From Candidatus Saccharibacteria bacterium RIFCSPHIGHO2_02_FULL_47_12 (GTDB lineage: Bacteria; Patescibacteriota; Saccharimonadia; Saccharimonadales; JANWIN01), in assembly GCA_001790455.1 (NCBI GenBank), contig MGCP01000036.1, positions 353-34,191 of the forward strand: DNA of 33,839 nt, written 5' to 3'. Below the pieces are notes generated by a model. It was not told where the DNA came from. It saw only the letters and a list, made by a program, of their open reading frames with translations, and did no database searches. Both the position numbers and the translations under genes were made by a program. Of this stretch, positions 1 through 7,299 are shown piece by piece (the stretch's first letter is position 1; each line of letters starts with the position of its first letter).

Positions 1-1412
<1,412 letters not shown>

Positions 1413-1523
1413 TTACGACCAGAACATGCAGGCTGAATTCAGCCTGTCCGTTCTGGACTATAAAGTGTAATTTTGACTGGTTATTGGTGTAAGTCACACC
1501 AATCTTTAACATTTCGTGGTTTT
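1413..1523 (+). other. 23S-5S spacer with two hairpins
   Basis: The spacer holds no tRNA. It has a hairpin at 1419-1456 (CCAGAAC/GTTCTGG arms around an 18-bp palindrome at 1429-1446) and a perfect 8-bp hairpin at 1483-1503. These are plausible rRNA-processing stems; that role is inferred. Confidence 0.6.
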
Positions 1524-1643
1524 TATGTTGGTGTCCATAGCGTGGGTGTCACACCTGTTCCCATGCCGAACACAGAAGTTAAGCCCCGTAGCGGCGACAA
1601 TACTTGGGCCTGAGCCCTGGGAAGATAGCACGACGCCAGCATA
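1524..1643 (+). rRNA. rrf: 5S ribosomal RNA
   Basis: Typical 5S of about 120 nt. The ends pair to form helix I (about 1523-1533 with 1634-1644), and the internal CCCATGCCGAACACAGAAG block and following loop are characteristic. It lies about 110 nt after the 23S, with no tRNA between, and is followed directly by an intrinsic terminator, so it is the last gene of the rRNA operon. Confidence 0.95.
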
Positions 1644-1652
1644 AAGACCAGG

Positions 1653-1680
1653 AAAAAAAGAGCCCTAACAGGGCTTTTTT
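1653..1680 (+). terminator. Intrinsic terminator of the rRNA operon
   Basis: Stem AGCCCT-AACA-GGGCT followed by TTTTTT, nine bases after the end of 5S. The A-run before the stem would let it also act on the minus strand. Confidence 0.9.
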
Positions 1681-1709
1681 AAATTCACAAAACAGATGAG
1701 ATTTTGGGT

Positions 1710-1764
1710 TTAGTAAAGTTTTCCGCCGAGGGGGACGTTTTTGGTGGGTTCTATCAGGATGCAG
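1710..1764 (-). pseudogene. Duplicated 3' end of csaA
   Basis: Read on the minus strand this encodes the last 17 or so residues of the CsaA protein downstream (ending ILIEPTKNVPLGGKLY), followed by its own TAA stop. At DNA level 1711-1764 matches 2328-2381 at 52 of 54 positions. No upstream coding sequence remains, so it is a fragment and not a gene. The two copies bracket the cyclotransferase-like gene as direct repeats. Confidence 0.85.
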
Positions 1765-1766
1765 AC

Positions 1767-1795
1767 TTGCGTTATGATTTATAAAGTGATATAAT
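1767..1795 (+). promoter_or_regulatory. Promoter of the cyclotransferase-like gene
   Basis: TTGCGT, 17-nt spacer, TATAAT, with an extended -10 (TG at 1787-1788). The -10 ends 7 nt before the ATG, so the mRNA should be leaderless. The promoter begins just outside the duplicated csaA end. Confidence 0.75.
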
Positions 1796-1802
1796 ATTAT
1801 AT

Positions 1803-2330
1803 ATGTCCAGAGAAAGTTTATATTTTGCATATGGTGAACGTACCCCTCAAGTAATGGGGGCTATTATTGGCCGGGTGCCAGAGTATGAAGCCGCGGCGCT
1901 AACCGGTTTTCAGTTATGTATCCAGCACATTGTCGATATTCCGGAGACTGTTCAAGATATCTTAGCCGTAAATCGCAGCAAAAGAGAGATAGAAGAATTT
2001 AGAGCTTATGTTGCTGCTCCAAGCGCTGATAAATATGTGCCAGGTTTGGTATTCCGCGGCGTAACCTATGAGGAGCTTGATATCCTGGATAACTGGGATA
2101 TTGAAGGACTTTGGTTCAAACGCCACCAAGACCAGCCGGTTCAAATAGTCAATCATGATTATGATGCGACAACTAGATTAGGAATGGCAGATACTCACGC
2201 CGACCCGCAGGGCGATCTGACCGTTGTAAACGCTCCCTTTGAAGGAGTATTCCCTCCAGCACTCAATAATCCTCAGCGGATTATGGAAATTGCTCGTATT
2301 GCCCGAGAAGAATTTCTCTCAGGCCGCTAG
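1803..2330 (+). CDS. Gamma-glutamylcyclotransferase-like (AIG2/GGCT fold) protein
   Basis: A 175-residue protein with an N-terminal YFAYGE segment (residues 7-12) and a VPGLVFRGVTYEELDILDNW stretch (about 80-99). Both are typical of the GGCT/AIG2-like fold, where an N-terminal Y-G-S/T loop and a conserved acidic residue bind a gamma-glutamyl or related group. Here the usual serine or asparagine after YG is Glu, so catalysis on the standard substrate is uncertain. The start is fixed by a strong promoter directly upstream (leaderless). Its stop overlaps the csaA stop on the opposite strand through a shared CTAG. The gene is flanked by copies of the csaA 3' end, which suggests it was inserted. 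Fold assignment is moderate; substrate unknown. Confidence 0.7.
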   Translation: MSRESLYFAYGERTPQVMGAIIGRVPEYEAAALTGFQLCIQHIVDIPETVQDILAVNRSKREIEEFRAYVAAPSADKYVPGLVFRGVTYEELDILDNWDIEGLWFKRHQDQPVQIVNHDYDATTRLGMADTHADPQGDLTVVNAPFEGVFPPALNNPQRIMEIARIAREEFLSGR

Positions 2331-2659
2331 TAAAGTTTGCCGCCTAGGGGGACGTTTTTGGTGGGTTCTATCAGGATGCAGTTGCCCTCTTCATCTGGGA
2401 CGCCAAGGGTTAAGACTTCTGATACAGCTGGGCCGATTTGGCGGGGAGGGAAGTTAACCACGCCCAGAACCAGCCTGTCCTTTAGTTCTTTTTTGCTGTA
2501 GTTCTGGGGTAATTGGGCGCAGGATTTCTTAATGCCAATCTCTTCGCCAAAGTCTATTTTGAGCTTATAGCTGGGTTTGCGTGCCTCTGGAAAGTCTTCA
2601 ACCTCTATAATTTTACCAACCCGGACATCCAGCTTCTCAAAGTCTTCATATGTTGCCAT
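2327..2659 (-). CDS. csaA: CsaA-type tRNA-binding / chaperone protein
   Basis: A 110-residue stand-alone tRNA-binding (EMAPII/ARC1-like OB-fold) domain, the usual CsaA length. The diagnostic run DVRVGKIIEVEDFPEARKPS is at residues 11-30, with IDFGEE and the IKKSCAQ block following; FPPRQIGPAVSEVLTLG is the conserved C-terminal half. Family members are dimeric tRNA-binding proteins, described as export-related chaperones in Bacillus. A TATAAT on the minus strand (2666-2671) overlaps the stop of the upstream nucleotidyltransferase gene and lies 6 nt before this ATG, so csaA may have its own leaderless transcript as well as read-through. Its last 52 coding bases are duplicated at 1713-1764. Confidence 0.88.
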   Translation of the reverse strand: MATYEDFEKLDVRVGKIIEVEDFPEARKPSYKLKIDFGEEIGIKKSCAQLPQNYSKKELKDRLVLGVVNFPPRQIGPAVSEVLTLGVPDEEGNCILIEPTKNVPLGGKLY

Positions 2660-2666
2660 AATTCAA

Positions 2667-3083
2667 TTATATCCCTTCTCTCGCTTTCAGATAAGCATCA
2701 ATAAGCTGTATGTCTACTAGGTCTTTAGGGCGGCCAGATGATACTTTCCATTTTCTAACTTCATCAAGAGAGGCAAAAGGTATACTGTCAATTATGCTTG
2801 CACTAGCAAGTAACTGTTTGAGAGTAGGGCTGTAAGAGCTAAAGTTCCAGTTTGGATGTGCCTCAAACACGTCGTAAGTAAGGGGTTTGTCTTTCTTCCC
2901 CTTGTCTAGAAACTGCCAACCTACATCTTCCAAATTCTTAAAAAGCTCTTTTGAGACCAGCATATCAATGTCGCTTGCTTCTCTTATGCCAGCAGCAGCC
3001 ATAGGGCAGCTCCCGAAGACGATGTATGAACCTTCTGGAAAATTTAGTTCTTTAACTTTGGCTACAATTTCGTCTTTAGTCAT
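2667..3083 (-). CDS. Predicted nucleotidyltransferase-fold protein
   Basis: A 138-residue protein with the pol-beta-type nucleotidyltransferase signature: G24-S25 followed by D38-x-D40 in the run REASDIDML. The C-terminal GRPKDLVDIQLIDAYL segment resembles MNT/AbiEii-type domains. Such proteins transfer a nucleotide to a small molecule or protein, sometimes as toxin-antitoxin components; there is no HEPN partner beside it. A minus-strand TATAAT (3090-3095) lies 6 nt before the ATG, indicating a leaderless start. The next gene, csaA, begins 7 nt after its stop. The specific substrate cannot be read from sequence. Confidence 0.65.
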   Translation of the reverse strand: MTKDEIVAKVKELNFPEGSYIVFGSCPMAAAGIREASDIDMLVSKELFKNLEDVGWQFLDKGKKDKPLTYDVFEAHPNWNFSSYSPTLKQLLASASIIDSIPFASLDEVRKWKVSSGRPKDLVDIQLIDAYLKAREGI

Positions 3084-3141
3084 AAAAGAATTATACGTTA
3101 GGGGAGGGGAAAAAAGATGAGACTTCTGTTACTATTAAAGT

Positions 3142-3354
3142 ATGGAAGTACCAAGACCATCAGAAGAGCGTCCGGCAGCTACACTATTGGGTGAAACTGG
3201 TAGAGAAACAGAGAAAGCCCTGGTAGACCTATCGCTCGGCCGTATTACTCTTGAAGAGGCAGGCCCATCATTTTTTAGACCCGAGGGAGGTGGTATTGGT
3301 CTGGTGGTTGACCGGGCAACCTGGGAAGCTTTTGGCTTTAGTGAAGAACCTTAA
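3142..3354 (+). CDS. Small hypothetical protein
   Basis: A 70-residue, acidic, soluble protein with no family I recognise. The middle LVDLSLGRITLEEA looks like a short amphipathic helix; the C-terminal half is Gly/aromatic. TACTAT (3130-3135) lies 6 nt before the ATG, which fits the leaderless pattern of nearby genes and supports a real gene. A hairpin follows the stop. It sits between the minus-strand nucleotidyltransferase and the toxin-antitoxin pair. Confidence 0.5.
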   Translation: MEVPRPSEERPAATLLGETGRETEKALVDLSLGRITLEEAGPSFFRPEGGGIGLVVDRATWEAFGFSEEP

Positions 3355-3377
3355 TACAGAAAAACACCTGAGATTTT

Positions 3378-3394
3378 GGCAAAAATCTTTTGCC
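3378..3394 (+). terminator. Probable terminator hairpin
   Basis: Perfect GGCAAAA-ATC-TTTTGCC stem just after the small gene. It overlaps an alternative 7-bp stem (AGATTTT/AAAATCT, 3371-3388). There is no long T-run, so efficiency is uncertain. Confidence 0.45.
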
Positions 3395-3414
3395 CCTGTA
3401 AGTTAAAAGTTATT

Positions 3415-3440
3415 CGTATTTTACGCTATAGCGTATTTTA
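3415..3440. repeat. 14-bp palindrome with paired CGTATTTTA repeats
   Basis: TACGCTATAGCGTA (3422-3435) is a perfect palindrome. CGTATTTTA occurs at 3415-3423 and 3432-3440, 17 bp apart. It lies about 55 bp upstream of the antitoxin promoter; it could be an extra operator or a terminator remnant. Confidence 0.5.
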
Positions 3441-3484
3441 TAGATAAATGCTAAGCAAACATATGAGTTTCTGGGGAAAATACT
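3439..3484. repeat. Left direct repeat flanking the toxin-antitoxin pair
   Basis: Starts TATAGATAA, then GCTAA, and ends GGGGAAAATACTG. It aligns with 4083-4124 with a few short gaps (about 39 matching columns). The right copy begins in the last codons of the toxin gene, so the left copy looks like a remnant of a toxin 3' end. Confidence 0.6.
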
Positions 3485-3493
3485 GAAAATTTG

Positions 3494-3529
3494 TTGACAG
3501 TCTTCTAACCAATGTATATACTCTGGTTA
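3494..3529 (+). promoter_or_regulatory. Antitoxin promoter with operator
   Basis: A consensus -35 TTGACA (3494-3499), 17-nt spacer, and -10 TATACT (3517-3522). An inverted repeat TAACCA/TGGTTA (3506-3511, 3524-3529) straddles the -10. This is the expected place for RelB-type autoregulation. The ATG is 9 nt after the -10. Confidence 0.8.
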
Positions 3530-3531
3530 TT

Positions 3532-3834
3532 ATGAGTAATACAACCGTATTAAATGTAAAGATTGATAAAGACCTGAAAAAGCAGGCTCAAGAAGTAGCG
3601 AGTGCTCTCGGTTTACCGGTGAGTACACTTGTTTCGGCTTCACTGAAGGATATAGTTCACCGCCGCTCAATCACCATTAGTGATGTACCACAGCTACGTC
3701 CCGAAGTCGAAAAAGAGTTACTGAAGATTTCTGCGGACGTAAAGAAAGGGATTAACGTATCGCCAGCATTTACGGATATTGATGAGGCTATAGCATGGTT
3801 AGACGCTGAGGTAAAAAAAGAATCTAAAAAATGA
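3532..3834 (+). CDS. RelB/DinJ-family antitoxin
   Basis: A 100-residue antitoxin. The N-terminal half (TVLNVKIDKDLKKQAQEVAS and following GLPVSTLVSASLKDIV, residues 4-47) is a ribbon-helix-helix DNA-binding domain of the RelB/DinJ type. The Lys/Glu-rich C-terminal part would wrap around and neutralise the toxin. The stop overlaps the toxin start by 4 nt (ATGA), showing translational coupling. Its promoter carries an inverted repeat over the -10, so it probably represses its own operon alone and with the toxin. The start is supported by that promoter. Confidence 0.88.
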   Translation: MSNTTVLNVKIDKDLKKQAQEVASALGLPVSTLVSASLKDIVHRRSITISDVPQLRPEVEKELLKISADVKKGINVSPAFTDIDEAIAWLDAEVKKESKK

Positions 3835-4091
3835 CGATTCGTTATTCCAGAAAGTTTATTAAGCAACTCTCAAAACAACCTGAGAAGATCCAAAAAGCTT
3901 TCACATTACGCCTAAAGTTATTTCAAGAGGATCCTCTTGATCCAATACTTCGGCAACACCCGCTAAAAGGTAAACTCAAAGGCTACTATAGTATTGATGT
4001 GACGGGGGATGTTAGGGCAATCTATGAAATTGAGGGCAAGCAGATATATCTTTACGTTATGATTGGAACTCATTCACAACTATATAGATAA
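3831..4091 (+). CDS. YafQ/RelE-family mRNA interferase toxin
   Basis: An 86-residue toxin of the usual length for the family. It has the early basic SRKFIKQLSKQ region, the HPLKGKLKGYYSIDVTGDVRAIYE core (about residues 43-66), and the C-terminal GTHSQLYR typical of YafQ. Members of this family bind the ribosomal A site and cleave mRNA; the C-terminal His region contributes to catalysis in YafQ. Coupled to the antitoxin through an ATGA overlap. The last three codons and following 33 bp form the right direct repeat shared with the left side of the module. Confidence 0.88.
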   Translation: MTIRYSRKFIKQLSKQPEKIQKAFTLRLKLFQEDPLDPILRQHPLKGKLKGYYSIDVTGDVRAIYEIEGKQIYLYVMIGTHSQLYR

Positions 4092-4124
4092 GCTAAAAAC
4101 AGATGGGGTTTCGGGGAAAATCTG
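4083..4124. repeat. Right direct repeat flanking the toxin-antitoxin pair
   Basis: Begins with TATAGATAA (the last codons and stop of the toxin gene) and runs to GGGGAAAATCTG. Partner of 3439-3484. Confidence 0.6.
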
Positions 4125-4150
4125 GCTAAAAGAGAGGGTAGCTAAGCTAT

Positions 4151-5443
4151 TTAACGTGTGTAGGTTTTTGCAGCAGGAGTAAATCCTGTAACTTCAGTAC
4201 AAGCTTTGCCGGGAAAAGGTTCGGCACGAAGCATGCGATTCTCTAGAAGTTGATAGAGCGCGCACCCTGCTCGCGAAGAATTCTTTAGTGTAATCTTTAG
4301 ATCTTGTGCATGAGAACGCCTGTCCCAGAAATCTCCGTTGACCAGATAATTCCAGCCAGACAGCTGGTATTTTACCAGCCCGGTAGTTGTATCAACATTT
4401 TTGGGGTCTGGTGAAGCCGATTCAATCAGAAATTGTTCTCCGTCTCCTGATGTTTTGAAGCTGCCAAAGGAGGCAATGTAGTAGCTGGGATCCAGGTAGT
4501 CTGGTGCTACAGCCAAATGCGTACGCCAATATCTTCCATCTCCTTGGCCACGGTCACCCTCGTAACCATTTGAGTTTTCTACAAACCAGTTGCCAATCAG
4601 TCGCCCGTCCACATCCCAGTCAATCTTTCCGCTTTTGCTGGCGTCCGTTCGCATATATTTAGAGAGTATCTGTTGTTTCACACCTTCTGCATAGTAATCT
4701 AGTGGGTCAGCCGTGTATATCTTCCACCGCTCTCCCTTGTACGAATCAGGATTAATAAAACCAGAAAGTGGTTTGGTGGTGTCCCAGACAGCAAAATCCA
4801 ATGTTTGCCCTCCTATATATCCAACCAACTGGCCGGCTTTTACGGGTATGTCTAACGACGCAGAACTCATAGACCCACTTGACCTGGCGCTTTTATCAAA
4901 CTCTGCCTTTATATTTGGTGCCAGGCTGGTCACCAGGTCAAAGTAGGTTAAAAAGGTACAGGTGTGTGAAAATACGAATCGGTAGTCATTGCTTGGTTTA
5001 CCACGGCTGCCCACTGATTCGCCGCGGTGGCTGATTTCGGTAATTCTCCCATCGGCAAGGGCGTAAACTTCGTAAGTATCAGGTGCCGATTCAAAATCAG
5101 TAGGGGAAAAGTACTGATGGTCTATGGGTGTCACATGGCCGTCAACCATTAGCCCGTATGGCAATATCATGGCAAAATCTGTCGGTTTCATGGGCAGGGC
5201 AGTCAGCTTGGTTGAACCCTTGCCCTCACACTTACCACCAGATAAATCTTTACCGGCTTTTATAGCTTCTGTCTCGCCAATTTGGCGTTCACCGTTTTCA
5301 GATGTAGTGAACCTAGTGTTTGAACCACTTCCCGACCTGCTTTTAAAAACCCGCCAACCCGCCAACCCTACAATTGCAATAACAATAATAACCAAAGGTA
5401 TAAGAATATGGTGAAAACCGTATTGATCCCTCCCATGTCTCAT
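4151..5443 (-). CDS. Membrane-anchored, degenerate LytM/M23-like protein
   Basis: A 430-residue protein with a basic N-terminus, one membrane anchor (FHHILIPLVIIVIAIVGLAG, about residues 10-29 from this start), and the rest outside the membrane. The middle resembles a LytM/M23 beta-barrel: an HVTPIDHQYF stretch, VYALADGRITEI, then VKAGQLVGYIG followed by LDFAVWD. In active M23 enzymes the matching segments carry the HxxxD and HxH zinc ligands; here they are mostly lost, so a binding rather than hydrolytic role is likely. Four cysteines lie outside the membrane. An ATG 27 bp upstream is in frame, but a minus-strand TACAAT (5452-5457) lies 8 nt before the chosen start. Transcribed alone on the minus strand. 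Possible cell-wall role (inference). Confidence 0.7.
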   Translation of the reverse strand: MRHGRDQYGFHHILIPLVIIVIAIVGLAGWRVFKSRSGSGSNTRFTTSENGERQIGETEAIKAGKDLSGGKCEGKGSTKLTALPMKPTDFAMILPYGLMVDGHVTPIDHQYFSPTDFESAPDTYEVYALADGRITEISHRGESVGSRGKPSNDYRFVFSHTCTFLTYFDLVTSLAPNIKAEFDKSARSSGSMSSASLDIPVKAGQLVGYIGGQTLDFAVWDTTKPLSGFINPDSYKGERWKIYTADPLDYYAEGVKQQILSKYMRTDASKSGKIDWDVDGRLIGNWFVENSNGYEGDRGQGDGRYWRTHLAVAPDYLDPSYYIASFGSFKTSGDGEQFLIESASPDPKNVDTTTGLVKYQLSGWNYLVNGDFWDRRSHAQDLKITLKNSSRAGCALYQLLENRMLRAEPFPGKACTEVTGFTPAAKTYTR

Positions 5444-5482
5444 AAGCCTTAATTGTAGACCTAAAAGCACAGAAGTAAATTA

Positions 5483-5511
5483 TTGACATGAGCGGGATAA
5501 AGTGCTATCAT
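5483..5511 (+). promoter_or_regulatory. Promoter of the KGG-protein gene
   Basis: TTGACA, 17-nt spacer, TATCAT. It lies about 130 nt before the ATG, giving a leader of about 120 nt, far longer than most genes here. Confidence 0.75.
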
Positions 5512-5533
5512 AAGCGTAATTCGGTGAGACAGG

Positions 5534-5556
5534 AGGGTCCTAAGGGGCCCTTTTTG
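5534..5556 (+). terminator. Attenuator-like terminator in the KGG leader
   Basis: A 7-bp stem (AGGGTCC with GGGCCCT, one G-U pair), a 4-nt loop, and TTTTT. It lies only about 16-40 nt after the predicted transcript start and before the gene, so it should stop most transcripts unless it is prevented from forming. Confidence 0.65.
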
Positions 5557-5571
5557 TATCTCTGAAATTCA

Positions 5572-5603
5572 CCCGCCAAACTTTCTTTGAAAGTTTAGGT
5601 GGG
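5572..5603 (+). promoter_or_regulatory. Second leader hairpin before the KGG gene
   Basis: A 13-bp stem with a one-base bulge (CCCGCC AAACTTT against AAAGTTT A GGTGGG), loop CTTTG. It has no T-run and ends about 25 nt before the Shine-Dalgarno GGGAGG. It could stabilise the mRNA 5' end or control initiation. Confidence 0.6.
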
Positions 5604-5639
5604 CAAGGGTGGACTAATCAACTAAAGGGAGGTCATACA

Positions 5640-5834
5640 ATGGCTGGAACTAAAGCTGGTGGCAAAGCTGCCGCCGCAACAAACAAGAGTAAGTACGGCT
5701 CTGATTTTTATGCAAAAATCGGTGCCAAGGGCGGCAAATTGGGCCGCACAGGTGGTTTTTATGCCAACCGTGAACTAGCTCGTATTGCTGGTCGCAAGGG
5801 CGGCATGATTAGCCGTCGCACCAAGAAAGCCTAA
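5640..5834 (+). CDS. KGG-motif (stress-induced type) small basic protein
   Basis: A 64-residue, Gly/Lys-rich protein with AKIGAKGGKLGRTGGF (about 29-44) and RKGGMISRR (about 53-61). These are the repeated KGG motifs of the small 'general stress protein' family (Con-10/GsiB-like); their biochemical role is not settled. It has a strong Shine-Dalgarno (GGGAGG, spacing 8). The leader carries an attenuator-like terminator and a second hairpin, and two intrinsic terminators follow, one overlapping the stop. This points to a short, tightly controlled, probably abundant transcript. Confidence 0.85.
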   Translation: MAGTKAGGKAAAATNKSKYGSDFYAKIGAKGGKLGRTGGFYANRELARIAGRKGGMISRRTKKA

Positions 5835-5845
5835 TTTAGGCTTTT
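5826..5845 (+). terminator. Terminator overlapping the KGG stop codon
   Basis: AAAGCCTA-ATT-TAGGCTTT, a perfect 8-bp stem ending in TTTT. It spans the TAA stop. Confidence 0.75.
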
Positions 5846-5852
5846 GTGGCTC

Positions 5853-6338
5853 TCAAAGAGGCTGCTGGCTTGCCAGAGCCTCTTTTTGTTTGCGCCGGTA
5901 TGGCCTGCACATACGCGAAGACGACACATGCCAAACTGTGGAACAATTGAAGCAGCGGTATGTGCGGCTGTCTATTTGCAGGCTGCAGTTTAAGCAGGTA
6001 GGGCAGGTACTGCGCTGATACAACCAATCGCGGTAAGTATCTAGGCAGTCCTGAACATGTTCCTGGTCTATTTCATAACCGTAGTTTATGGCAAGTTCTT
6101 GGGCTTTGGTCCAAGCCTCTACCTCTATGTTTAAAAGCTCAAAATCTGACTCGTAAATCTGGTGGTTTAGCAGGGCGTGGCCTACCTCGTGCAGCAAGGA
6201 CCATATGGCAACTTCATCTGTTGAGCCCACCTGCTTAAAGAACACTTTTTTTGTTCGGGGTGACCAGTAAAAAGACTGGCTAGGCTCAAAGTTGAGCGCC
6301 GGAAAATCTTGCTTTAGCTTAGCTAGAATGCTCTGCAT
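5853..6338 (-). CDS. HEXXH zinc metallopeptidase-like protein with C-terminal zinc ribbon
   Basis: A 161-residue protein. LLHEVGHALLNH carries the HEXXH zinc motif (residues 50-54), followed about 20 residues on by NIEVEAWTKAQELA, where a Glu is the likely third ligand. This arrangement resembles ImmA/IrrE (M78)-like peptidases. The C-terminal third has CPTCLNC and CFNC cysteine pairs, which form a probable zinc ribbon. The start overlaps the end of the ROK kinase gene by 20 nt; an upstream in-frame ATG at 6371 would add 11 residues and overlap more. No helix-turn-helix repressor partner, the usual ImmA target, is adjacent. Confidence 0.7.
   Translation of the reverse strand: MQSILAKLKQDFPALNFEPSQSFYWSPRTKKVFFKQVGSTDEVAIWSLLHEVGHALLNHQIYESDFELLNIEVEAWTKAQELAINYGYEIDQEHVQDCLDTYRDWLYQRSTCPTCLNCSLQIDSRTYRCFNCSTVWHVSSSRMCRPYRRKQKEALASQQPL
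5855..5888. terminator. Bidirectional terminator between convergent genes
   Basis: AAAGAGGCT with AGCCTCTTT, plus an inner CTGG/CCAG stem, followed by TTTTT on the plus strand. It overlaps the end of the convergent minus-strand peptidase-like gene. Confidence 0.75.
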
Positions 6339-7161
6339 TTTGCTTCTCTGCACGGCTCTTTGCCAGCTCATAGCAGCCGTAAATGACAGATCTATCTTTA
6401 TAATGACTTTGAATAAGTGCTTTTGGTTGTCGAACTACTGGATGAAGCACTTTTTTTAGTTCTTCCGCGATATATTTTGAGAATTTATCTGACTGCTCAC
6501 CAACCCCACCCCCGAAAACAATTGCATCGGGCTGAAACGCTGCGCAAGCTGGACCAACTCCCAATACTATTTTGTTCGCGACTTCTCTCCAGGTTACTTC
6601 ATCTTCTGCAGGTATATCTGAGGCTCTCTTGTTGTATTTAGTGACAATTGCTCGTCCACTTGCAATTTCTTCCCAAGGTATCATGCCACCATCATGTTGT
6701 ACCGGTATTTTACCGAATTCGGTATCGTTTAGTTCAGGGACTAGCTTGCCGTCAACAGCTAAAGCTACCCCTATGCCCGTACTTATGGTTATGTATAAGA
6801 CCTTGTGAAACCGGTCCTTGATATATGCTGCTTCTGCCAAACCGGCCAAACGACTATCATTCAAAATTTCAAACTTAACCCCTGTTTTTTCGAGCAAATC
6901 ATCTTGAATCTTGAAATTTGCCCACGGTCTATTTCCGAGTGCAATTACGGTTCGCGTGGGGATATCTATAAGGCCCGGAACTGAGAGAACCCCAGTCTCA
7001 AACTTTTCGGGCAAGTCCGTAATAGTTGCGGCAAGGGTATCAAGGAAATCAGTGTATTCCTTTGGTGTCTCAAATCTTACCTCACTGGTAATGTTTCCGT
7101 CTGATGAAATAACACAGACTAAAGTTTTTGTACCTCCAAAATCTACACAGAGATAGTTCAT
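6319..7161 (-). CDS. ROK-family sugar kinase-like protein
   Basis: About 280 residues. The N-terminal phosphate-binding strand reads CVDFGGTKTLVCVI, the conserved catalytic region is ILNDSRLAGLAEA, the second phosphate loop is ITISTGIGVALAVDGKL, and the adenosine region is AIVFGGGVGEQ. This is the ROK fold, typical of glucokinases and N-acyl-hexosamine kinases. The usual CxCGxxGC zinc site is absent; that stretch reads GGMIPWEEIASGRAI instead. The chosen ATG is 8 nt downstream of a minus-strand TATACT (7170-7175), indicating a leaderless start; an in-frame ATG at 7170 would lie inside that -10. Sugar specificity is not predictable here. Confidence 0.82.
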   Translation of the reverse strand: MNYLCVDFGGTKTLVCVISSDGNITSEVRFETPKEYTDFLDTLAATITDLPEKFETGVLSVPGLIDIPTRTVIALGNRPWANFKIQDDLLEKTGVKFEILNDSRLAGLAEAAYIKDRFHKVLYITISTGIGVALAVDGKLVPELNDTEFGKIPVQHDGGMIPWEEIASGRAIVTKYNKRASDIPAEDEVTWREVANKIVLGVGPACAAFQPDAIVFGGGVGEQSDKFSKYIAEELKKVLHPVVRQPKALIQSHYKDRSVIYGCYELAKSRAEKQNAEHSS

Positions 7162-7206
7162 TACAACCAAGTATAAACGATAGAAATCATTTCAAAAAAC
7201 TGTATC

Positions 7207-7235
7207 TTTACTTAATCTGTTGTAACAGATATAAT
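7207..7235 (+). promoter_or_regulatory. rpsA promoter with inverted repeat
   Basis: TTTACT, 17-nt spacer, TATAAT. The spacer contains ATCTGTT-GT-AACAGAT (7215-7230), a perfect inverted repeat, so a repressor or activator site is possible. Downstream, GTAAGT/ACTTAC (7240-7266) could form a leader hairpin. Confidence 0.65.
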
Positions 7236-7299
7236 AACGGTAAGTCTGATCGGAGTACCAACTTACGAGTTGCCGCAGAAATAAGGAGGCATTTTAAAG

